Shown here: positions 58,751 to 64,000 of the stretch, in pieces | Layout: every line of letters begins with the position of its first letter | How positions within the stretch are numbered: position 1 is the stretch's first letter | From: Sphingomonas nostoxanthinifaciens | GTDB taxonomy: Bacteria; Pseudomonadota; Alphaproteobacteria; Sphingomonadales; Sphingomonadaceae | DNA length: 64,000 bases | Assembly (NCBI RefSeq): GCF_019930585.1 | Contig: NZ_CP082839.1 | Location: 1,054,001 to 1,118,000 of the forward strand | Direction: 5' to 3' | Notes under the pieces: generated by a model | Databases searched by the model: none | Told to the model about the DNA's origin: nothing | What the model saw: the letters and a program-made list of their open reading frames with translations, nothing else | Program-made: the position numbers and the translations under genes

Positions 58751-59479
58751 CTAACATTTGAATGGACGCCGGACCACCATCTGCATGGCCGTGACGAGCA
58801 GCCAGATAATGAAGGGCAGCTCACCAATCTGTAATAGCGATGCGATCCTTTCATAGTTCGCAATTTCCCCTGCTGGCACCAGCCCCGGCATCACCAGCAT
58901 CGCACCGGACCCGAGCAGCCAGCCCAAGCCGCCCGCCAGTTCGCACAGGCCGAGCAGCTTTGGTACGAACCCGCTGCGGATGATCAGCATTCCGAGGGGA
59001 AGCAGCCACAGCCCCCAGAAGATGCCGGCGATTCCCACGCCGTCGCCATGCAGACGGATCATCAGACTGGCGAGTGCGTCACGCTGGGGCAGGGTGAAGG
59101 CATTCGCGATGCCGGGATCGATCGCCAAGGATAGCGCGCCTACCTCTGTCAGCAGGTTGAGGAACATGATCGGGATCGGCATGAGCGCCAGCACGAACAT
59201 CTGCCATGCTAGGTTGCGGTTCACCGGTTGGAACATGCGATACATCTGGATCGCGAGAAATACCTCGACGGTTTGATAGATCGCCTCGCTCAACATGTTC
59301 AGCCGAATCATCGGCACCGCTTCGACGATGCGCATGACCGCGCCGGCCGGCCCCACACCATCGACAAGCTTAGCTGGATCGAGGGCGAACGACACCGGCG
59401 CGATCACGGCATCCAAGCCGTACAGAAGCGCGGCCACGGGTACGAGCCGTCGGAAATTCTGAACGTCTGCTTTTTCCAT
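58751..59479 (-). CDS. DUF4386 domain membrane protein, second copy
   Basis: A 242-residue membrane protein of about six helices. VPVAALLYGLDAVIAPVSFA, MIRLHGDGVGIAGIFWGLWL, LPLGMLIIRSGFVPKLLGLC and ELAGGLGWLLGSGAMLV follow the DUF4386 order, as in the copy at 2308-3048. It starts 22 bp after the stop of a smaller membrane gene on the same strand, so the two form a unit. Unknown role. Confidence 0.8.
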   Translation of the reverse strand: MEKADVQNFRRLVPVAALLYGLDAVIAPVSFALDPAKLVDGVGPAGAVMRIVEAVPMIRLNMLSEAIYQTVEVFLAIQMYRMFQPVNRNLAWQMFVLALMPIPIMFLNLLTEVGALSLAIDPGIANAFTLPQRDALASLMIRLHGDGVGIAGIFWGLWLLPLGMLIIRSGFVPKLLGLCELAGGLGWLLGSGAMLVMPGLVPAGEIANYERIASLLQIGELPFIIWLLVTAMQMVVRRPFKC

Positions 59480-59500
59480 AGCTGCTCTCGCCGCCGCTGA

Positions 59501-59929
59501 TCAGCGGATCGTCACTGCGCCTGGACGAGACCGCCACGGGTCCCCCGACGCAGCGAAGTAGGTGCGGCCCACATAGCCCCAGGGGATGATAAATGGGAAC
59601 ACCACGACCATCAGCACCGCAACGAGCGTGCTCGCCACAGCGTCGTCGATCCGGTGCGCCGTCCAAAGCGGGACTGCGATCCGGACCAGCCAGATCAGCT
59701 TCCACGTCATTTCGAAGAAGAGCAGTGGCAACATCTTTAACGGATATCGCAAGCCCAGGATCGAAAGCAGGCCAAGCGCGCACAGCATCGAAAGAACGAT
59801 GCCGTGCATTACTTCCAGCGCGGGGCCGCGCGCGATGAGCACAGGCGCCATCTGCGAACCCAAGCCAAGGATTAAGAGGAGGTAACCGCAGCGCAGCAGA
59901 TTGAGACGGGTCACAGATGGTTCGGTCAT
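59501..59929 (-). CDS. Small four-helix membrane protein
   Basis: A 142-residue protein with four hydrophobic segments: LLRCGYLLLILGLGSQMAPV, HGIVLSMLCALGLLSILGLR, MLPLLFFEMTWKLIWLVRIA, ASTLVAVLMVVVFPFIIPWG. The GLRYPLKMLPLLFFEMTWK stretch recurs in sphingomonad hypothetical proteins, to my recollection. It pairs with DUF4386 as the DUF6326 gene does at 1902. Not DUF6326 itself. Confidence 0.65.
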   Translation of the reverse strand: MTEPSVTRLNLLRCGYLLLILGLGSQMAPVLIARGPALEVMHGIVLSMLCALGLLSILGLRYPLKMLPLLFFEMTWKLIWLVRIAVPLWTAHRIDDAVASTLVAVLMVVVFPFIIPWGYVGRTYFAASGDPWRSRPGAVTIR

Positions 59930-60097
59930 GCCGATTTCCCCGGCTTGGTTTGAAGGGATGTCACCCGGCGGACTGTTCAGCGGGTGGGCGACGCATATTA
60001 TAAATTGTCTTTGCCTCGTTAACTCACAATCTGACGGGATCGCGCATCGCTAAATTACGTACGATATATGTTCGATCGACACGTGTGCCGGGCCCCA

Positions 60098-60436
60098 TCA
60101 CATATATATCGGTAGATTTTCCTCTTCCCACAGCATGAAGCGTTGAAGGCGCGTTTGTAGCGCAAGCACGGCCGTGCGATAGCTTGGCCACTCAGTACTA
60201 ATGCGTTGTGGCGTCCAATAACGGACATGCGCGCTGTAGTCGCCCTGCAATTCCCTTATTATTTTACCTCGTTGCATTACTTCATAAACGAATGTCGCGT
60301 TGGTGGTTGACAGGCTCACGATCTGGGCATGCTCGTGCACGAGGTGAGATTTGAATGCTTGCGCGAAAAGAAAGCGTTCGCGGATCAATCCTGCGTGATC
60401 CGCTCCCGCCTCGATTTGTAACAAGTCGGCGAATCC
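60098..60436 (-). pseudogene. Hemerythrin-like protein truncated by the IS3 element
   Basis: About 112 codons remain, reading GFADLLQIEAGADHAGLIRE, RFLFAQAFKSHLVHEHAQIV, YSAHVRYWTPQRISTEWPSY and LQRFMLWEEENLPIYM. The pattern of helices with HLVHEHAQ and a late WEEEN matches sphingomonad hemerythrin-like proteins. The frame runs into the IS left end at 60437; the first residues of the long frame (MEEFQ) are encoded by IS sequence. The missing N-terminus is not found on the other side of the IS. Confidence 0.5.
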
Positions 60437-60497
60437 TGACGTGCTCCCCTGAAACTCCTCCATTTTGAGCTAGAGTCCTTCATTGAGGAGGACGGAG

Positions 60498-60764
60498 ATG
60501 AAGCGCAGCAGGTTTAGCGAGGAGCAGATCATAGGGCTCCTGCGTGAGCAGGAAGCTGGATCGTCGACCGCGGACGTGTGCCGCAAACACGGCGTGAGCA
60601 GCGCGACCTTCTACAAATGGAAGGCGACCTATGGCGGCATGGACGTGTCGCAGGCGCGCAAGCTGAAGGTGCTGGAGGACGAGAACGCGCGGCTGAAGCG
60701 GCTGTTGGCCGATGCGATGCTCGACAATGCGGTGCTGAAGGAGGTTGCCTCAAAAAACTGGTGA
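60498..60764 (+). CDS. IS3 orfA (transposase helix-turn-helix protein)
   Basis: An 88-residue protein [60 protein letters not shown], ending EVASKNW. The first part is the IS3 helix-turn-helix; the second is a leucine zipper for joining with OrfAB. The ATG at 60498 follows GGAGGACGGAG. An upstream in-frame start at 60483 is possible. Overlaps orfB through the slippery site. Confidence 0.92.
   Translation: MKRSRFSEEQIIGLLREQEAGSSTADVCRKHGVSSATFYKWKATYGGMDVSQARKLKVLEDENARLKRLLADAMLDNAVLKEVASKNW
60752..60758 (+). promoter_or_regulatory. -1 programmed frameshift heptamer A AAA AAC
   Basis: In the orfA frame the codons are TCA AAA AAC TGG TGA, so the classic slippery A_AAA_AAC lies one codon before the orfA stop. 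A -1 shift reads CTC AAA AAA CTG and enters orfB, giving the OrfAB transposase. A following stem of GGCCTGCCGCTCGCC-type sequence may stimulate it. Confidence 0.85.
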
Positions 60765-61624
60765 GGCCTGCCGCTCGCCGGAGGGCTGTCGAAGATGTTC
60801 GGCAGGCCTTCGGTATCAGCGAGCGTCGGGCCTGCGCCATCCTCAGCGTGGATCGGTCGTCGATGCGCTATGCGCATCGGCGTGGTGATGATGGCGACCT
60901 GCGGTCGCGTCTTCGCGAGATCGCGCTCGAACGTCGGCGCTTCGGCTACCGGCGGCTGGGGATCATGCTGGCGCGCGAGGGTCTGGTCATGAACCACAAG
61001 AAGCTGCTGCGGCTGTATCGCGAGGAGAATCTACGGGTGCGCAGACGGCGTGGTCGCAAGCGAGCGATGGGCACGCGGGCACCGGTGACGCTACCGCAAG
61101 GCCCGAACCAGCGATGGAGCCTGGACTTTGTGAGCGACACGCTGGTGTGCAGCCGGCGTATCCGCATCCTCGCCGTCGTCGACGACTTCACGCGCGAGAG
61201 CCTCGCGCTGGCGGTTGACACGTCGCTGTCGGGCGCTCGGGTCGCACGGGAGCTGGACGCGATCATCGCGGTGCGCGGCAGGCCGCTAATGATCGTCAGC
61301 GATAACGGGACCGAACTGACGAGCCTGGCGATCCTGCGCTGGGCGCAGGACCGGCAGATCGAGTGGCATTACATCGCGCCGGGCAAGCCGCAGCAAAACG
61401 GCTACGTCGAGAGCTTTAATGGTCGCTTGCGCGACGAATGTCTGAACGAGACGCTGTTCGCGTCGTTGAGCCACGCCCGCTCGGTGTTGAGCAGCTGGCG
61501 CGACGACTACAACCATGTGCGACCGCATAGCGGGATAGGCGGGCTGACGCCCGCCGATGCTGCCAAGCGGGTTGTGCAACCCCGCCCACATGGGCACGAT
61601 GATGACCCCGGACTCCAGTTATGA
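60761..61624 (+). CDS. IS3 orfB (DDE transposase, made as OrfAB fusion)
   Basis: Frame -1 to orfA. HTH_21 part: [20 protein letters not shown] and [20 protein letters not shown]. Catalytic triad: first Asp in [10 protein letters not shown], second in [10 protein letters not shown], Glu in [38 protein letters not shown] is the usual end. All motifs are present and the frame is unbroken, so the element is probably active. A GTG at 60761 could start OrfB alone; most product should arise by the -1 shift. Confidence 0.92.
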   Translation: MRPAARRRAVEDVRQAFGISERRACAILSVDRSSMRYAHRRGDDGDLRSRLREIALERRRFGYRRLGIMLAREGLVMNHKKLLRLYREENLRVRRRRGRKRAMGTRAPVTLPQGPNQRWSLDFVSDTLVCSRRIRILAVVDDFTRESLALAVDTSLSGARVARELDAIIAVRGRPLMIVSDNGTELTSLAILRWAQDRQIEWHYIAPGKPQQNGYVESFNGRLRDECLNETLFASLSHARSVLSSWRDDYNHVRPHSGIGGLTPADAAKRVVQPRPHGHDDDPGLQL

Positions 61625-61898
61625 CTGGAGGAGAAATGGGGAGCACGTCACGCCCTACCTAAATTTGACGGCATTCACGACCTAAAGAGCAGACGCCGGC
61701 GTCGGGGCATGAGCTATCGTCTCTGAGGGAGATGATGCGGACATCGCTTGATAAGAGCGTGTTTGTCAGCGTCCCGCGTAGGGGGCTTGTTGGCTCCCGA
61801 CCGGACTTGATAACTGCCATACCTATAAGCCAGACGCGCGCCGACGCCATGATGCGGTGTGTGGGCGGCGCATAGGATAAATCTTGTCTTGAGGCTTT

Positions 61899-61919
61899 AT
61901 ATTGATGTCTTATCAATAT
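61899..61919. repeat. Perfect inverted repeat ATATTGAT-N5-ATCAATAT
   Basis: Eight-base arms with GTCTT between them, starting 6 bp beyond the stop of the Crp/Fnr gene. It may be its transcription stop, though no T-run follows on that strand. The arms contain TTGAT/ATCAA, FNR-type half-sites, but the 5-base spacer differs from the usual 4. The rest of 61651-61898 shows no gene. Confidence 0.6.
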
Positions 61920-61924
61920 GAGGA

Positions 61925-62665
61925 CTATAAGTTGTAGTTGGGAATCATCAAATATTCCGAGCTAAACTCAGCTATTTCATCTAAAAGACGGCCATTTGTT
62001 ACCTTCACCCTTCCAGCTTTGAAAGTCATTATTTCAGTCTCACGAAAGGCCCGCAGTATACGGTTTACATGAACGGCAGTCAGACCTACGACTTCCCCAA
62101 GTTTCTCCTGTGTCATCGGTAACTGAAATGACCATCGCGAACCTGCGCCGATCTGTTCCATGCGTCGGCCCATCTCGCAAAAGAGATGTGCCACCCTCTC
62201 ACGAGCGTCTCTGCGACCAAGTAGGCCGATCCATTTCCCAAGGCCGGCGGCGTCGACTGCTGTGTCCCGCCACAGTGCTTGCGCGATCGCGGGATATTCC
62301 GCCGCGATTGCTAAAAGCGCAGCGCGCGGCACCTCCACGACGGTGGATGAAGAGACCGTTGCGACCGTCCAGCTCACATCGGGCAGGACGCTGGCGATCA
62401 AGTCGCACATATCGCCAGGAATATAGAGGCTCGTGATCTGCCGCGCGCCATTGGCCCCCAGATCGCTTCGCGCCAGAAGTCCTTCGGCGACCAAGCAAAC
62501 GAACTCACTTTTCCGGCCTGGAAACGCGACGTCGTAATGGGAACGAAGCTGCATGGAGTTGCCGGGAAGGCCGAGCACCGCGCTCCGCTCCTCGATCGAC
62601 AGCACGGACCTGAGAAGCAGCCGCCGCAGGAACGCTGACAACGCTCCTCGGATTGCTTCGTTCAT
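61925..62665 (-). CDS. Crp/Fnr family transcriptional regulator, second copy
   Basis: A 246-residue regulator: IEERSAVLGLPGNSMQLRSH (barrel start), FVCLVAEGLLARSDLGANGA, RQITSLYIPGDMCDLIASV. The C-terminal helix-turn-helix is LPMTQEKLGEVVGLTAVHVN with RILRAFRETEIMTFKAGRVK. Same type as the regulator at 27306-28019 but distinct (LxQ-like PGDMCDLIASVLPDVSW versus PGDACDLHIGMLAEMDH). Both lack N-terminal cysteines. Start MNEAIRG follows GGAGCGTGC. Confidence 0.9.
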   Translation of the reverse strand: MNEAIRGALSAFLRRLLLRSVLSIEERSAVLGLPGNSMQLRSHYDVAFPGRKSEFVCLVAEGLLARSDLGANGARQITSLYIPGDMCDLIASVLPDVSWTVATVSSSTVVEVPRAALLAIAAEYPAIAQALWRDTAVDAAGLGKWIGLLGRRDARERVAHLFCEMGRRMEQIGAGSRWSFQLPMTQEKLGEVVGLTAVHVNRILRAFRETEIMTFKAGRVKVTNGRLLDEIAEFSSEYLMIPNYNL

Positions 62666-63060
62666 GCACGCTCCTCGTCATATTCGGCACGCGGTGCACC
62701 CCCCGCGTCAAATGGATATTGTATAAACATTACAAACGGTTTCAAGTGAATCCCGCTCGGATGAATAGCCAGCTCCACTCCGCGCCAAGAAGGTCTACTG
62801 AAGAACCGCCTTGCGTCGTCGCACTATGCCGGTCAAGCAAGCCGAGCGCGTGCTATCAAGCGAAACGGACCAGCTGCGGACGGTTGCTCTGCGTGTTGCT
62901 CGCATAGGTACGCGAGTGCAAACGGCAGGTGCAGCAGATCGGCCTGACGCGTCAAAGTTTTAAGTTGACCAGCGTTAGGCTAATCGGAATAGGCAAAACG
63001 CCGCCACCCTTTAAAGTGGTGAGGACGCCGCCGACGTTGCGAGAGCGCGGCGGCCGCGCC
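62666..63060. other. Intergenic stretch
   Basis: About 395 bp. No supported gene. The AT-rich part at 62715-62740 (TATTGTATAAACATTACAAAC) is a good candidate for the crp promoter region. Near 63004-63025 CCACCCTTTAAAGTGG can form a small hairpin, followed on the minus strand by TTTT, a weak terminator for the gene at 63061. Confidence 0.45.
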
Positions 63061-63363
63061 TTACCGGTCTTCTTCGCGCTCTTCATGTTCGTGCCAGCGA
63101 CGCTCGCGGCGCTCGTCCCAATAGCGGCGGCGTGCCTCCTGCGCTTCCCAGCGCTGACGGTCCTCCCAACGCTCACGCGCCGCCCATGCTGCGCGGCGAT
63201 CATAGCTGTATCCGTATCCATATTGGTAGCTCGGCGGGTAGTAGACCGGCGGGTAGTTTGGCTCAAGGTAGAGGCCAAGGCTCTGGGCAGAAGCCGAGCT
63301 CGCGGCAATCGTACCGGCGGCGGACGCCGCCAGCATGGTTAGCAGTGACATCTTGCGGGTCAT
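63061..63363 (-). CDS. Exported Tyr/Arg-rich small protein
   Basis: A 100-residue protein with a signal peptide (MTRKMSLLTMLAASAAGTIA to SSASAQ). The mature part has YLEPNYPPVYYPPSYQYGYG (Pro/Tyr-rich), followed by a charged helix RERWEDRQRWEAQEARRRYW and DERRERRWHEHEEREEDR. AGGAAGGAAACGCC before the ATG is a strong ribosome site. Similar small exported proteins are known in sphingomonads as of unknown function; the highly charged tail might bind metal or nucleic acid, but no evidence for that is seen. Confidence 0.75.
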   Translation of the reverse strand: MTRKMSLLTMLAASAAGTIAASSASAQSLGLYLEPNYPPVYYPPSYQYGYGYSYDRRAAWAARERWEDRQRWEAQEARRRYWDERRERRWHEHEEREEDR

Positions 63364-63852
63364 AGGCGTTTCCTTCCTGTTAAAGGGCGCGGCAGCGGAC
63401 GCCGCAGCAATTACCTTTTTTGATCGTGGTCATACCTGCAATCCAGGTAGCCTGGGAGATCACCGCACCCATGCTGGCCTCGTGGCCTTGGCGGTCGTCG
63501 CCGCTTCCGATCGCGATTCTTCGATCGCCGACGGGGAACGAAGTGGCGGCGACGGTTGCCAAAGCCGCGATCATGATCGACTGGTGCGCCATGATTCACC
63601 ACACTCATCATTAGTTTGTGCAATACGACGAGATAAACAGGCGAAGATGCAGAGAAGCTGAACTGGTCTAGCAGACCCTGTTAATCAGCGTTGTTTTCTC
63701 GTAATGTCGGCTGGGTATTGATCGCAAATGCGGCGGCGTATCAGCCGCCTTTCCCGGCAAACCGGGGGCCCTGTCAGGCCGCGACAAATGCGTGCTGCTT
63801 GGCAGTTGGATCGCGGGTATGAAAGGAATGTTTTTACGATTGGAGAACCGGC
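63364..63852. other. Intergenic stretch with a weak ORF
   Basis: About 490 bp. A minus-strand frame 63380-63592 starts MAHQSIMIAALATVAATSFP, like a signal peptide, but ends in Cys/Arg noise (GNCCGVRCRAL) directly before the ribosome site of the gene at 63061. Antisense frames are also open. It might be a broken exported protein. Nothing else is supported. Confidence 0.35.
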
Positions 63853-64000
63853 ATGCGACTGCTTGGATTTATCGCGGCAATGGCCCTCAACACGGCAACG
63901 CAGGCGGCCGATTATACGGTCGTCCGCGCTACGGCAGATGTTAACGTGAGCGCGGTCAGAGCTTGGGCTACTATCGGCGACTATTGCGCGGGTCTCACCA
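63853..64000 (+). CDS. Exported SRPBCC-family protein (partial)
   Basis: Runs off the right edge. ATG 63853 with GGAG 7-10 bp upstream; signal peptide MRLLGFIAAMALNTATQA; then ADYTVVRATADVNVSAVRAW with ATIGDYCAGLT. 'V..AxVWATIGDYCAI' is the start of the polyketide-cyclase/START-like SRPBCC domain in many sphingomonad exported proteins. Only 49 residues are visible. Confidence 0.65.
   Translation, partial: MRLLGFIAAMALNTATQAADYTVVRATADVNVSAVRAWATIGDYCAGLT

Larger units (their letters stand above)
60437..61650 (+). mobile_element. Intact IS3-family insertion sequence (1214 bp)
   Basis: Ends are imperfect inverted repeats: left TGACGTGCTCCCCTGAAAC, right (reverse complement) TGACGTGCTCCCCATTTC, with further matches such as CTCCTCCA inward. 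The interior holds orfA and orfB in the IS407/IS51-like order with all three catalytic acids and a slippery site. Flanks show no clear 3- to 4-bp target duplication (TCC before, CGC after), so one side was probably deleted or recombined. Confidence 0.88.

Noticed and set aside
61899-61919. A canonical FNR box
   Set aside because: Spacer is 5 rather than 4 bases and the site is downstream of the regulator, not in a promoter; recorded only as an inverted repeat.
1-64000. CRISPR array, tRNA, rRNA or replication origin
   Set aside because: No regularly spaced repeats, no cloverleaf with conserved T-loop, no rRNA-like stretch or DnaA-box cluster noticed by eye; a tRNA or Rfam scan would be needed to be certain.

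Overview
This window looks like chromosomal accessory DNA of a sphingomonad (Sphingomonas or a close relative in the Alphaproteobacteria). The basis is the high GC content with strong GC bias at third codon positions, a 1007-residue TonB-dependent receptor coupled to an exported amidohydrolase, and several families typical of the group (DUF3597, DUF6894, DUF4386, GIY-YIG prophage proteins, IS481/IS1182/IS3-type elements). No rRNA, tRNA, CRISPR array or replication origin was recognised. This is recognition by eye; nothing was searched against a database.

Layout. 1-4574: an exported ChaN/EreA-like protein divergent from a PadR regulator across a perfect palindrome, then three overlapping membrane-protein genes (DUF6326, DUF4386, GT39-type glycosyltransferase). 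4714-6976: a frameshifted exported protein, a Nudix hydrolase and a wrecked MFS transporter. 6983-12403: Lrp/AsnC regulator, TonB receptor and M20 amidohydrolase, probably one uptake-and-hydrolysis unit. 12829-17726: a deleted IS481 transposase, YihY, DUF3597 and DUF937 genes, then a graveyard of four remnants (APH kinase, DUF4403, DMT transporter, DJ-1/PfpI) and a phasin-like gene. 17963-26640: a decayed prophage with an XRE repressor, GIY-YIG protein, DUF5681 protein, ParB-DNA methyltransferase, SGNH tail-type hydrolase, GH19 endolysin and holin-like protein, many of them frameshifted or carrying in-frame stops. 26898-35310: two regulators or DUF genes, small orphan ORFs, a broken ECF sigma/anti-sigma pair and IS66/IS3 scars.

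35701-45585: GH130 and truncated SDR genes, DUF1801, DUF1428, a methyltransferase, a frameshifted flavoprotein fused to DUF1543, a CsbD protein, and a compact six-gene operon (ABC1/UbiB kinase, glutaredoxin, TspO, DCC thiol oxidoreductase, DUF427, SDR) that resembles a redox or light-stress module. 46000-46403: IS1182 remnant. 46685-51629: a MarR-controlled locus (racemase, MarR, MipA/OmpV, YncE, FAD monooxygenase). Its operator-promoter-operator block occurs twice, and the 5' end of mipA appears to be copied from the monooxygenase gene. 52024-54964: broken retropepsin-like protease and M61 aminopeptidase. 54873-59929: MarR/SnoaL pair, exported protein, a head-to-head deletion joining NmrA and LysR remnants, an NTF2-like fragment and a second DUF4386 membrane pair. 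60437-61650: one intact IS3-family element with a -1 slippery heptamer. 61925-64000: Crp/Fnr regulator, a Tyr/Arg-rich exported protein and the start of an SRPBCC protein.

The strongest leads are the duplicated MarR promoter with its chimeric MipA N-terminus, the six-gene UbiB-Grx-TspO operon with the neighbouring flavoprotein-DUF1543 fusion, and the unusual density of single-base frameshifts and in-frame stops. That density is either real reductive decay or a sequencing-quality problem, and should be settled first.
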